Shown here: positions 44,407 to 55,963 of the stretch, piece by piece | How positions within the stretch are numbered: position 1 is the first letter of the stretch | How the letters are laid out: each line of letters opens with the position of its first letter | NCBI GenBank assembly: GCA_032717465.1 | Contig: CM064690.1 | Span: 14,252,830 to 14,316,829, forward strand | Reading direction: 5' to 3' | Length of the DNA stretch: 64,000 nucleotides | Source: Coenobita brevimanus | Taxonomy: Eukaryota; Arthropoda; Malacostraca; Decapoda; Coenobitidae | The notes under the pieces: generated by a model | What the model saw: only the letters and a program-made list of their open reading frames with translations | Databases searched by the model: none | Told to the model about the DNA's origin: nothing | Program-made: the position numbers and the translations under genes

Positions 44407-46768
44407 TCTATCTAGCTATCTATAGCCCGACGCCCTAATCCCGCAAAGGATGGCCGCAGACAAAACGCCTCCAGGTCACTCTGTCAACCACCATTTGACT
44501 CCCCTCCCCCCAACTCACCCCCCCCCTCCCTCATATACCTCTCAACTCCATCCCTCCACCTCATCCTCGGTCTACCCCTCCCTCTCCCTCCCTCCACCTC
44601 ACCTACATACACCCTCTTAGTCAGTCTTTCATTCTCCATCCTCTCCACATGTCCAAACCACCTCAGTGTATTTCTCCTAATGTTTTCAACCACATCCACA
44701 TCTACCCCACAACGTTCCTTCACTTCTTCATTCGTCAACCTGTCCCTCCACGTCACTACACATGCTCCTCTCAAGTAACTCATTTCCACTGCTCTCACTC
44801 TTGACTTGTTCCCTTCTTGCAAGGTCCACGCCTCGCTTCCATACGTCAGGGTAGGGATCACAATACTGTACCATCATGCAGTGACTTCTTAACTTCCATA
44901 CTCACCTCCCTGTTTCTCATCACTGCTTTCAGTGTACCAACAACCTTCCTTCCCTGCTGTACCCTTTCATTTGCTTCATCCCCCAAAGTTCCATCCTTAC
45001 TCATCACACTACCCAAGTACTTGAATGCACTCACATTCTCCATATCCTCACCATCCAACCTCACTGCACACTCTGTGACTTCATTCCTCTCAAACACCAT
45101 AACTTTACTTTTGTTTACATTAATTTTCAGCTTCCTCCTCCTACACACTGTCCCAATTCATTCACCAAACCTTGCAACTCCCATTCATCTTCACTCAACA
45201 ATACTGTATCATCAGCAAACAGCAACACCGGAAGCTTCCAAATCTCACCCTCATTCATTAGGGCCACCCCCACATCCACTGCCCTACCTTGAACCTCCTT
45301 TACAACCCCATTCATATATATATTAAACAGCCATGGAGACATTACACACCCCTGTTTCAGTCCCACATTGAGATCAAAGAACTCACTCAGCTCACCATCC
45401 ACTCGCACCGTAGCCCTAGCTCCCTCATACATACTCTTCACAGCACTCAACAATTTCCCCTCCACTCCATATATTCTTAATACCTTCCACATACCTTGCC
45501 TATCTATTCTGTCATAAGCTTTCTCCAAGTCCATGAAGGCAGCATACACTTTCCTTCCCTTCTCTAGATACTTCTCCACTAAACATCTTAGAACAAATAT
45601 CTGGTCTACACACCCTTTTCCCTTCCTAAATCCCCCTTGTTCTTCTCCAACTAGCTCCTCTGTCATATGCCTAACCCTATCAATGAGTATTCTACCATAT
45701 ATTTTACCAGTCACACTAAGAAGGCAAATACCCCTATGGTTACCACATACTTCTCTCTCCCCTTTTCCTTTGTACGGAGGAACAATTATACCTGATTTCC
45801 AGTCCTCTGGAACCCTTCCCTTTTCCCAAGCCAATCTACACAACTTCCATATCCACTCCACAACAATCTCACCCCCATACCTAAGCATTTCACCACACAC
45901 TCCATCAATTCCTGGGGCCTTTCCCAGCTTAATCTTCTTCATCGCTTCCACTACTTCCGACCTACTGATCTCTTCCTCCCTCCTGTCATCTCTTCTTCTC
46001 CCAGCCATTCCCCAACCACTTATGCTCACAATGCTCTCACTCTCTACTTTCAACAAATCCTCAAAGTGCTCCTTCCATCTCCTCACTTTCTCTCTCTTCT
46101 CCACCAACAATCTATTATTCCTATCCTTCACTCCCCTACTATTTCCCCTTTCACACTGCCTTACTTTCTTTATCTCCTTCCAAAACAATTTCTTACTCTC
46201 CCTCCATTTCACACTCAGATTCCTCCCAAACTCTTCATCCACTTTCTTCTTACTCTCCTTCACCAGTCTCTTAACCTCCCTTCTCCTGCTCACATATACC
46301 TCTCTCTTCTCTCTCTCATCTTCTCCCCTACCTCTACTCGCCAACCATTCACCATATGCCTTCTTCTTTTGTTCCACAGCTCGTTTCACCTCATCATTCC
46401 ACCATGCTGTCCCTTGCACACCCTTGCATCTCCTCCTCACTCCACAAACCGCCTCACACGCTGCGCTTATCTCTTCCGTGAATATCTTACATACGTCTTC
46501 CACCCCTTCCATCTGCTCTAGCTCATACCTTCCCAATCTTTCTTCCACTATGCTCTTATACTCTGTCCTTTTCTCACTATCTTGCAATTTCTCCACTCTT
46601 CTCACAGGAGCTGCTTCCTGCTGTCTTCCCCTTCGCCTCCTCAACCACTTTCTTTGCAGCTCTACCTTGGCCATCACTAAGTGATGGTCCGACACTCCAT
46701 TCCCCCACCCTCTCCACACTCTTGCATCCAACACTTGTCTTCTCATTCGCTCATCCACACACACATAG
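44407..46768 (-). mobile_element. LINE-C copy 4, nested inside LINE-D copy 1
   Basis: It separates two in-register parts of LINE-D (QEKYIGR... at 46775 and RRDF.FVFVDLEKAF at 44395). TCCTA at 44402-44406 and 46769-46773 is the apparent short target duplication. On the minus strand it begins within the endonuclease and ends GCGGGATTAGGGCGTCGGGC followed by TATAGATAG repeats. Confidence 0.88.
44484..46764 (-). pseudogene. LINE-C endonuclease end plus reverse transcriptase, frameshifted
   Basis: The 545-residue frame 46764-45127 holds the end of the endonuclease (GNGVSDHHLVMAKVELQ), the linker (GVQGTAWWNDEVKRAV), and RT blocks KAPGIDGVCGEMLRYGG, WKSGIIVPPYKGKG, EQGGFRKGKGCVDQIF, YAAFMDLEKAYDRIDRQG, QGCVMSPWLFNIYMNG and LLFADDTVLL. 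A frameshift at ~45140 continues in 45148-44858 (VNKSKVMVFERNEV, YLGSVMSKDG). A second break near 44860-44880 leads to 44861-44484 with YGSEAWTL, LRWFGHVERMENERL and GRGRPRMRWRDGVERYMREGG. It extends further 5' than the other LINE-C copies here, showing the SDHH endonuclease motif. Confidence 0.87.
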
Positions 46769-48289
46769 TCCTACCAATATATTTTTCCTGAAGCTGTCGA
46801 ACAATGAATATGGCATCAGTGGTCCCCCTACCTGGCATAAACTCAAACTGCATCTCATCAATATTCACTCTTTCTCTAATCATACCTTCTAAAACTCTCT
46901 CCATTACCTTCATTATCTGATCTAAAAGCTTTATACCTCTATAATTTCCTCTTTCCAGGGCATCACCCTTCCCTTTATACATGTTTACAATTACATTCTT
47001 CAGCCAGTCATCTGGGACAACACACTCATAAATAATCCTATTTATCAGGTCAGTGACTAAACTCACCCCTATATCGCCTGAGGCCTTCAACATTTTGGGA
47101 GTCAACCCAGACACACCTGCTGCCTTCCCCACCCTCATCCTGCCTATTGCCTCACTCACAGTAGCAGTATCAATCAAAGGCCAAGGGCCAGACACTGGAT
47201 CTGCTGGCTCCAAACCTTCCCTGTCCCAGTCAAACTCCTCATTCAACAACCGGTTATAACGCTCTCTCCATGCATCTTTAATATCCTCACTGTTCACCAC
47301 TACCCTTCCTTCATCATTCTTCACACAATGCTCACCTATGATATCCCGATTATCCCTCTTCACCTGACCTGCCACCCTAAATATATTTTTCCTTTCCCCA
47401 TGATTTAGGTTATCAAGTAATTGTCTCTGTGACTCAGACTTTGCCCTGTATACCTCTCTCCTGGCCCTACGCTTGGCAGCCAAATATTCCTCTTTGCTAC
47501 CACCCTTCTTCCATTCCCGGAAAAGCCTTTTTTTCTCCTAAATTGCAGATTCTACACCCTCATCCCACCACCAAGTTACTTTATGTCTTGGTGGTCCTCT
47601 TGTCCAGCCGCATGTTACATCAGTAACTCTCAAGAAATTGTTCTTGAGGGCTCTGTACTGTTCATTAACGCCTCTGTCTACAGCTCCCTGTTCAGCCACC
47701 ACTCTCCTCAACTCGCTATAGAAGGCATCCCTTACTACTTGGTTTTTCAGCTTCCATATTTTCCTCCTAGGTACATAAGTCCTCTTTTTCATCACTTGTT
47801 CTTTAAGCACCATATCACAAATCAATAGTTTGTGCTGCTGCACACACTCCTCACTTCCTATAGCTTTAACATCCCTCACTAACCTCCTATCGGCCCTCCT
47901 AACCAGAAAATAATCTATCTGACTACTATTTCCCCCAGACTCATACGTAATTAACCTACTGTCTCTTTTCCTAAAATATGTGTTGCACACAATCATGTCC
48001 GTTGCCTCCCCAAACTCGAGTATCCTTTCCCTTTCTGCATTCCTTAGACCATATGCACATCCCCCATGCACTCCTTCATAACCTTGTGCTGCTTCACCTA
48101 CATGACCATTTAAGTCTCCTCCCAAAATCACTATCTCATCATCCCGCATACCACCCACTACACGTATTAAATCATCCCAAAATCTATCTTTCTCTGATTC
48201 ATCCAATCCTGCCTGTGGAGCATATGCCGATATAATCACAGCTATCTTTCTTCCCAACAGAATTTTCACTACCAATATCCTATCGCTTA
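46769..48289 (-). pseudogene. LINE-D copy 1, endonuclease and RT N-terminal half
   Basis: On the minus strand 48275-47538 gives the endonuclease: AVIISAYAPQAGLDESEK, VILGGDLNGHVG, SSQIDYFLVRR and QHKLLICDM (usual SDH position occupied by QHK). A break near 47530-47490 separates it from 47483-46743: NIFRVAGQVKRDNRD, VGKAAGVSGLTPKMLKASG, WLKNVIVNMYKGKGD, NYRGIKLLDQIMKVMERVL, QFEFMPGRGTTDAIF. It begins abruptly at ~48289, so the element is 5'-truncated. It is inserted into LINE-B copy 2, which resumes at ~48296. Confidence 0.87.
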
Positions 48290-48295
48290 CATATA

Positions 48296-48872
48296 GAGAG
48301 ACGTATAGAGAGACGTATAAACTCCTGACTAATATAAGAGTAGCTTTTCATTATATGGATGAGGAGATGATGAAAAAATTGATAGTGGCCATGATTCACC
48401 CCAGGTTAGAATATGCAGCAGTAGTGTGGTCCCCACAGAAAAAGAAAGATATAAACAAGATTGAGAGAATACAAAGAACAGCAACCAAGATGGTCCCCAG
48501 TCTGGCAGATGTCGTATAGAGAGAGGTTGGAAAAGCTGGATTTGCCTTCCTTAGAAGAAAGGAGAAAGAGAGGAGACGTGATTGCAGTGTTCAGGACCAT
48601 GGTGGGAGTAGATAAAATTGACAAAGAAGATCTGTTTTTATGGGATAAGAGAGTAACAAGAGGAAACAGAATGAAACTGAAGATGCCAAGCTGCTTGAAA
48701 GATATCAAGAAATATTGTTTTCCTTATAGATGTATAGACCTGTAGAATAGCCTGGACAAAGAGATCGTCCAGTCTAAAAACTGAAATGAGTTTAAAACTA
48801 AATTTGGCTTATGGAGAAACAGAGATGGGACCCCATGAATGTAGCTCATTTCCTGTATATCACAATTAGGTA
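48296..48872 (+). pseudogene. LINE-B copy 2, 3' end segment
   Basis: Resumes with YKLLTNIRVAFHYMDEEMMKKL, MIHPRLEYAAVVWSP, RIQRTATKMVPSL, a one-base change near 48510 that shifts frame, then ERRKRGDVIAVFRTMVGVDKIDKEDLF and CLKDIKKYCFPYRCIDL-stop. An ~11-bp duplication (AGAGAGACGTAT) at 48296-48320 marks the LINE-D insertion side. It ends ATATCACAATTAGGTAAAAA at ~48876. Confidence 0.8.
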
Positions 48873-48883
48873 AAAAAAAAAAA

Positions 48884-49543
48884 TTGATAGTGGCCATGAT
48901 CCGCCCCAGGTTAGAATATGCAGCGGTAGTGTGGTCCCCACACAAAAAGAAAGATATAAACAAGATTGAGAGAATACAAAGAACAGCAACCAAGATGGTC
49001 CCCAGTCTGACAGACCTGTCATACAGAGAGAGGCTGGAAAAACTGGATTTGCCTTCATTAGAGGAAAGGAGAAAGAGGGGAGACATGATTGCGGTGTTCA
49101 GGACCATGGTGGGAGTAGATAAAATTGACAAAGAAGATCTGTTTGTATGGGATAAGAGAGCAACAAGAGGACATGCAATGAAATTGAAAAAGTCAAGCTG
49201 CTTGAAGGATATCAAGAAATATAGCTTTCCTTACAGAAGTTTAGACTTATGGAATAGTCTAGACAAAGAGCTCGTCCAGTCTAAAAACTTAAACGAATTT
49301 AAAGTTAAATTCGACTTATTGAGAAACAGCGACGGAAACCCACGAGCATAGTATATTCTGTGTATATCACAATTAGGTATATTAGGTAAATGCTTAAATA
49401 TTTGGAACGACTTAGACAAAGAGGTGGTGCATGAGAAAAACATTCATGTGTGTAAAGGTAGACTTGATAAATGTGGATATGGAGACAGGACAACACGAGC
49501 ATTGCTCAATTCCTGTATACTACAAATAGGTAAATAGGTAAAT
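48884..49543 (+). mobile_element. LINE-B copy 3, 3' fragment
   Basis: Joined directly to the tail of copy 2 at the A-run 48872-48884. The frame 48884-49351 is open: MIRPRLEYAAVVWSPHKKKDI, MVPSLTDLSYRERL, KYSFPYRSLDLWNSLDKELV, ending GNPRA-stop. The 3' non-coding tail (49352-49543) matches that of copy 1 at 31510-31700 and ends in TAGGTAAATA repeats. Confidence 0.85.
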
Positions 49544-49840
49544 ACACACACAGAGGGATTCAATCTAGGCGGACGTGCGACACCGGCGCTCCGTACCAAA
49601 CCATCACGGCCAGTGGCATTACCTAAATAGTATCTTTGTATGAGTCAAGCTCAGTACCAGGTTAGACTAAATGATTGTTCATTATTAAAAGGAAAAAGAA
49701 AATAATAAGTTTAAACAAAACTTGTTCAAACAGGAAATAGAACCAAGACAAAAGAATACACTGAGTCATCTCTGAGGTTTGTTTAGACTACAACAACACG
49801 GAGATTGTAAGTACATGCTTTGCACTTAAAGTATTACAAA

Positions 49841-50867
49841 ATGGATACATACTTCAGTAAAACAAATTTGGAAAAGAAAAGGGATAAAGGTAAAAAGCAA
49901 AATGATGATTTCTACGAAGAACTGGTTGAAGTAGAGACTCACAATAGACTGGTTGAACGTGTAAACAAACTAGAAATGGCTTTCAAAAATGAAATTGATG
50001 AAATAAAGAAGCAGATGCACTTGCAAAAGGAAGAAATAGAAAAACTAGGAAGGGAGGCCAATAAGAAAGACACAACCATCAGTGAACTAACAGTGGAATT
50101 GAGTACACTTAGGAAGAAAATCAGTGAAATGGCAAGTACAGTAGTCAATCACAAGAGTGTTATGGAAGAGTTCAAAAATGACACAGAGACAATTAGGCAA
50201 GTTAGCAGTCTTATTGACCAGAGCAGTGATATTGAGGAGAAGATAACACAAGTGAATGAAGCTGTGCAAAGCTACAAAAATGATGTAGAAACCACGTATG
50301 CTGAAATGGTGAAAGTAAAGAAAGACTTAGAAACAAGGGTGGAAGAAAAAAGCATTAAAAAGGAAGTGAAAAGAATAATCCAAAACAATCCAAAGTTAGT
50401 CAGAGATTCAGTAGAGATAAACAAATCAATAGTAATCACTGGTATAGAAGAGGAAGAAGTTAAAAACAAGATCACAAGAGACAAAAAGGAGATGGCAAAT
50501 GTAATGAGCTTACTGAAAGAAGTATCAGAGGAAATCTGTAGTAAAGACATAGAGGAACACAAAAGGTTAGGGAAATACGAGAAAAGCAAGACAAGACCTC
50601 TAAAGGTGACTTTCCAGAGTGTAAAAACTGTGGAAGAGATACTAAAAAATGCAAAATCTTAAGGAAAAAGAGGAGTTCAAAAATGTATGGATAAAAAGAT
50701 GCCTAACACAAGAGGAACTGGAATTACTGAAAGAGAAAAGGGAGGAAGCAAAAACAAAAAATGAGGGAAGATCAGAAGAGGAGAAGAAGAAATTTTTTTA
50801 CAAAGTAATAGGATTGCAGGTACGAAAGTGGTACACAAACAGGATGGAAGAAAAAGGAGGAAGGTAG
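49841..50867 (+). pseudogene. LINE-A ORF1, one frameshift
   Basis: ATG at 49841 (MDTYFSKTNLEKKRD). Same layout as copy B: coiled coil (KLEMAFKNEIDEIKKQMH onward), middle domain (SIVITGIEEEEVKNKIT) and C-terminal part (KRLGKYEKSKTRPLKVTFQS). A small change near 50655 (AKS-stop against AKNLMEKEEF) shifts the frame; the remaining 70 residues (EEFKNVWIKRCLTQEEL to MEEKGGR) are in the next frame to 50867. Confidence 0.83.
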
Positions 50868-50899
50868 TAGAACCATGTCATGACAAGTATATAAACAAA

Positions 50900-53745
50900 A
50901 TGATAAAGTTGATGTACTCAAATGTGGATGGAATGGTATCTAAATTACTTTAGATGAATAATTATGTCAGAGAAAATGAACCACAAATAATATGCCTAAC
51001 TGAAACAAAATTAATACCAAGGATATCAAATGACATACTAAACTTAGAGGAATACAATATATGGAGAAGAGACATATTTAAAAAATGGAGGAGGAATTAT
51101 AATATTAACTAAGAAAAATCTAAAAGTCAAGGAAATAAAACTAGATATACCATCACAAGTAGAAATGATTGTTGTAGAGATCGACACATCTGAAGGTAAA
51201 GTAATTGTAGCCAATTTGTACAAGCCACCCAGATCAAACACATGGGAAAGAGACGAATATGAGGACCTGGCAGAGAGTACAATTCAGAGTGTAAGATCAT
51301 TGCTACATAAAATGGAAGAGAAATCAGAAAGAATTATACTAACTGGGGACTTCAATACAAATATAAATTGGAATACTCTAGATATAAATAGCCAAGAAAG
51401 CTGTTGGGACCAAAAGCTTTTGGATCTCGTACAAGAGTTTTTCTTAACGCAACATGTGAGGGAAACCACCAGAAAAAGAGGACTTGATGTACCTTCAGTG
51501 CTAGATCTAATATTTACAAGGCAAGAAAATGATATTGACAGTTTAATATATCACCCTCCACTCGGCAAAAGCGATCATGCAGTACTAAATTATAACTTCA
51601 GGATAGCATATGACATAGTAAACAGCAATGATAGTTACAAAAAGAGCCTAAACTATAAAAAAGGGAAATTATCAAGACCTAAAGATGTATTTCTTAGAAG
51701 TTGATTGGGAAAATGAGCTTAGAGAACAAGATTTAAATGCTGTATATAAAAATTTTTGTGAATTTTATGAAATAGTCCAGAAGTACATCCCACAGCACAA
51801 AGAAGCAGATAAGAAAATACAGAAATGGTTCAATACAGAATGTAAAAAATCAAAAGAAAGAAGAGATTTGTTGTGGAATAGATACAGAAGACACAATAGT
51901 GAAAGGGCGTATAATAATTACAAACAGGCAAGAAATGACTATACAAGAATAAGGAGGGAAGCCCAAAAACAGTTTGAGGAGGATATAATAAATAAAAGTA
52001 GTGATCAACCAAAGCTGTTTTGCAGCTATATCAGAAGCAAAACTAAAGTAAAAGATATAATACAATCCATTACGGACGAGGGAATCACTTATACACAAGA
52101 GAAAGTTATTTGTGAAGCAATAAATAAGAATTTCCAATTAGTTTTTACAGAAGAAAAAAATTTTGAGAGGGACTATGTGGAACACGCATGTCCACACATA
52201 CTACCAGATATACAAATAGCAGAAAAAGTAATACAGGAGGAGTTAAGTAGATTAAACAGAGGAAAAGCAAGTGGTCCTGATGAAATTTCATGTTGGGTTT
52301 TACGAGAATGTGCAAAGGAGTTAAGTAAACCATTATTTTTAATTTTCAAGAAATCCTTGAGTCAAGGTAAACTACCTGATATTTGGAAAAAAGCAAATAT
52401 TGTCCCCTTATTCAAGAAAGGAAATAGACAAAATCCACTCAACTACCAACCAGTATCACTGACCAGTGTTGTAAGCAAGGTATTAGAAAAACTTATAAGA
52501 AAAGCTTGGGTAAATCATCTAGAAGAACACAGTATGATAACAGAAAGACAGTTTCGTTTCAGAAAAGGAAAATCATGTGTTACTTATCTGTTGAGCTACT
52601 ATGACAGAGTAACAAACACAATACAGGAAAGGGAAGGATGGGTGGACAGTGTCTATTTAGATTTCAAGAAAGCTTTTGACACAGTACCACACCAAAGACT
52701 TTTATGGAAACTGTACCATCAAGGAGGAAGTTGAGGCAAACTGTTTTGTTGGATGCAAGACTTTCTCATAAAAAGAGAAAGGAGGACAGTACTAAGAGGA
52801 AACTACTCATCATGGAAAGAAGTGACTAGTGGAGTACCACAGGGTACAGTGCTGGCACCAATCATGTTTTTAGTGTATATAAATGATATAAACAGTAACA
52901 CTGGAAATGTAGAGCTATCTGAATATGTTTGCAGATGATGCAAAAATACAAAGGAGAATTACTAACACAGACTCTTGTAAAGAGCTAAAAGAAGAATTAA
53001 ATAAACTTCATGAATGGAGTATTACATGGCAAATGGAATTCAATGTGGACAAGTGTCATGTAATCAAGTTTGGTAAAAGTGGAAAAAGACCTGATTGGGA
53101 TTATAAATTAGGAAATAAAACCCTATACACATCAGAAAGAGAGAAAGACCTAGGTGTGATTATCAATAACAGACTATCTCCGGCTGACCACATCAGCGAG
53201 AAGGTACGGAACATGTATACACTGCTTGCAAATATGAGAATAGCATTCACATACATAAATGAAGACATGCTAAGAAGGATAATAACATCATTCATTAGAC
53301 CAACCCTGGAATATGCATCAGTAGTCTGGAGTCCTCATCTCAAAAAGCATATAGACAAGATTGAAAAAGTTCAAAGGGCCGCTACAAGATGGAGACCAAG
53401 CTTAAGGGACCTAAGCTACGAAGAAAGACTAAATAAACTGAATCTACCAACACTACAGGAGAGAAGGAAAAGAGGTGACATGATAATGCTATATAAGTGC
53501 ATATCAGGAAAGGAGAAAATAGACATAAATGATTACTTAACATATGGAGAAGCATCAGCAAGAGGACACTGCAAAAAACTGCATAAGGAGAGGTGATAAA
53601 GACGTAAGGAAATTCAGCTTCCCAAAGAGAGCAATTGATCAATGGAATGCACTACCGAATGAAATAGTGTGTGCCAAAACAATTCACAAATTTAAGGATA
53701 TGTACGATAAATATGGTTTAAGACACGGGACAGTACGAGCTTGAC
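50900..53745 (+). pseudogene. LINE-A ORF2: endonuclease plus reverse transcriptase, broken
   Basis: MIKLMYSNVDGMVSKLL at 50900 begins the endonuclease, with a stop at ~50950 and a frameshift near 51080. 51165-51704 has LTGDFNTNINW, DVPSVLDLIFT and PPLGKSDHAV (intact SDH). Frameshift at ~51690. 51685-52734 has WVLRECAKEL, WKKANIVPLFKKGN, NYQPVSLTSVVSKVLEKL, QFRFRKGKSCV (usual FGF is FRF) and VYLDFKKAFDTVPHQ. TGA at 52732-52734, then [14 protein letters not shown]. Frameshift near 52910, MFADDAKIQ at 52925, EYASVVWSPHLKKH. A last frameshift at ~53590 precedes VRKFSFPKRAIDQWNALP. Confidence 0.87.
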
Positions 53746-53794
53746 TCATTCCTGTAAAGATACAATTAGGTAAGAACAATTAGGTAAGGTACGA

Positions 53795-53848
53795 ACACAC
53801 AGGAGGACCTGGATAAGATTTAAGCTGGATGTGGGAAATGAAATTCTA
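53795..53848 (+). mobile_element. LINE-B sliver
   Basis: GGAGGACCTGGATAAGAT, then AGCTGGATGTGGGAAATGAA matches 42893-42945 of LINE-B copy 2. It is cut by LINE-C copy 5. The rest of this LINE-B is not seen on the far side. Confidence 0.6.
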
Positions 53849-55155
53849 CCTGTCTATCTCTGTTGCCAGATGCCTTAATCCCATTCGGGGTGGTCTCCAC
53901 GTCACCCTTTCCCCTGCCATTTCACTGCCCCACTCCCAATTCACTCACCCCTCTCTCATATACCTCTCCACTCCATCCCTTCATCTCATCCTTGGCCTTC
54001 CCCTGCCTCTCTCCCCCTCCACCTCATTCACATATATTCTCCTCATCAGTCTCTCACTCTCCATCCTCTCCACACGGCTAAACCACCTCAGTGTGTTTCT
54101 CCTAGCGCTTCCTATCACATCCACACCACAACACTCCTTCACATGCTCATTTGTCAGTCTGTCTCCATGTGGCTCCACAGGCTCCTATCAAATAACTCAT
54201 TTCCACTGCTGTCTGTCTTGACTTGTGTCCCTCCAACAACGTCCAAGCTTCACTTTCATACGTTAGAGTTGTATCACAGTAGTGTCATGTAATAACTTTC
54301 ACTTCCATGCTCACTTCCCTGTTTCTTATCACTGCCTTCAAGGAACCAGCAACCTTTCTTCCTTGTTGTACCCTTTCAAGCACTTCACCCACCAAACTTC
54401 CATCATTATTCATCACACTACGCAAGTACTTGAACATACTCACATTTTCCATTTCCTCATCATCCAAGCTCACTGTACATTCACTGACTTCACCTCTCTC
54501 AAAGACCATCACTTTACTCTTCCCTACATTCACCTTCAGATTCCGTTTCTTACACACTCTCCCAAACTCATCCATCAAGCCTTGCAGCTCCCCTTCGTCT
54601 TCACTTAACAACACAGTATCTTCAGCAAACCACAGTACAGGGAGTTTCCAAACAATGCCCTCTCTCACCAGGGCCACTCCAACATCCACTACCCTACCTT
54701 GTATCTCTTTTATAATCCCATCCATATACAGATTGAACAACCATGGAGACATGACACATCCCTGTTTCAACCCAACCTTCAAATAGAAAAACTCACTCAG
54801 TTCACCATCCATATGCACTGCACCTTAGCACCCTCATACATACTCTTCACAACATTCAACAACTTCCCATCTACTCCATATATTCTTAATACTTTCCACA
54901 ATCCTTGTCTATCCACCCTGTCATATGATTTCTCCAAATCCATGAAAGCCGCATACAACTTCTTTCCCTTCTCTAGAAACTTTTCCACTAAAGATCTAAG
55001 AATGAATATCTGATCTACACAACCTCTTCCCGTCCAAATACCTCCCTGTTCTCCAAATAATTCCTCTTTTATTTCCCTAACTCAGTCAATAAGTATTCTA
55101 CCATATACTTTTCCTAATACACTAAGAAGACCAGTGCCCGTATGATAGGATACCA
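53849..55155 (-). pseudogene. LINE-C copy 5, decayed reverse transcriptase
   Basis: The 3' end is at the left (GTCTATCTCTGTTGCCAGATG, the complement of the usual CTGGCAAT-AGAT tail). On the minus strand: LRWFSRVERMESERLM, GRGRPRMR, YLRSVMNNDGSLVGEV, LWFAEDTVLLSEDEGEL (catalytic FADD changed to FAED, so inactive), QGCVMSPWLFNLYMDG, YAAFMDLEKSYDRVDRQG. Several frameshifts. It ends at ~55155 within the block equivalent to GVFAFL. Confidence 0.83.
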
Positions 55156-55826
55156 TGAGTTAAGTTAGGAGTAGGAGTAGGTATGAAATACTGTACTGTA
55201 CCAATAGGAAAATGGCCGGACATGGTAAGTGAATTTGAATGGAAGGGAGAAACCAAGTGAATAGAAATTATTGATTCAAGTATGTATGGAAATGTTATGA
55301 AAATACCGTATTTATTTAGGACAAGTGTGTAGAAAGATGCAGTGTTTCATCCTGGCAAGCTTTCAGTAAGTACTGTATGTTCTGTATGGTGGTGAATGTG
55401 ATGTGTTGCACCTTTTTATAACTGCAGTTGATGGAATGGTTTTACCCTATGAATGTTGAAGGAGTGTTTTAAGTGAATGAAGTACCGTATATAATGTGAA
55501 TGCCTATATTTTTGTGTGAAGTTGAACCAAGAATTTTGAACATTTTAGTGGTTGTATGATCAGTTTTATGGGACACTTTAGAATTCTCTTATCTTTGCGT
55601 TTTCCTTCAACTGTTGCAAGTTCCAACCTACCCCTATTATTTATCAAAATTAGAGCTAGGATAATGATGGTCATGTTGAATGTATTTGTCTGTCTATCTA
55701 TCTATATACATAGACAAATACATTCAACATGAGCATGCATCACTATCATTATCATTATGTGTTTGTACAGTACTGTATACAGTACATGCAGAGTATGATT
55801 AACCTCTGATCACTTTTCCTCAACAG
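55156..55826. other. Low-repeat stretch, no gene seen
   Basis: No open frame over 60 codons of interest and no match to the transposon families here. It ends in CACTTTTCCTCAACAG, a good splice acceptor context. If the next feature is an exon, this is intron. A hairpin lies at 55672-55731. Confidence 0.5.
55672..55731. repeat. Inverted repeat, 19-bp perfect arms
   Basis: CATGTTGAATGTATTTGTC (55672-55690) and its exact complement (55713-55731) enclose a 22-nt loop with TCTATC repeats. Weaker complementarity extends outward (GATAATGATGG against ATCACTATCATTATC), giving ~45-bp arms. It could be a tiny foldback element or a structured RNA; the sequence does not decide. Confidence 0.8.
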
Positions 55827-55963
55827 GGAGTGATGTACAAGACTTGATGGTACCTGTGGATAGCCTGTTGAACTCTGAAGAATTAGCCAGTCTTGCAGAT
55901 GATGCAAACTTCAAGTTTCTCATGCATGCTGGCTATGAGCATATATCAAAGCTAGTGGGGTGA
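55827..55963 (+). CDS. Candidate terminal coding exon of an unidentified gene
   Basis: After the acceptor-like CACTTTTCCTCAACAG the frame starting at 55829 gives SDVQDLMVPVDSLLNSEELA and, further on, ADDANFKFLMHAGYEHISKL before TGA at 55961-55963 (44 codons plus stop). Upstream in this frame the sequence is open only back to a TGA at 55796-55798. The composition is that of an ordinary soluble acidic protein, not of a transposon, and it sits in the least repetitive part of the window. I do not recognise the protein. No upstream exon was found here. Chance is possible at this length. Confidence 0.4.

Larger units (their letters stand above)
49544..53790 (+). mobile_element. LINE-A copy C (CR1-like), near full length
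   Basis: The 4.25-kb element starts ACACACACAGAGGGATTC right after the LINE-B tail and ends at ACAATTAGGTAAGAACAATT-type repeats followed by ACACA. The leader (49560-49840) matches copies A and B. It has ORF1 and a broken ORF2. It shares the TGA at 52732 with copy B, so B and C form a subfamily apart from A. Confidence 0.88.

Noticed and set aside
45533..46684. 383-residue plus-strand frame rich in Pro, Ser and Leu
   Set aside because: It is the reverse-strand shadow of the LINE-C reverse transcriptase; the same pattern explains most Pro/Ser-rich frames opposite A/G-rich LINEs here.
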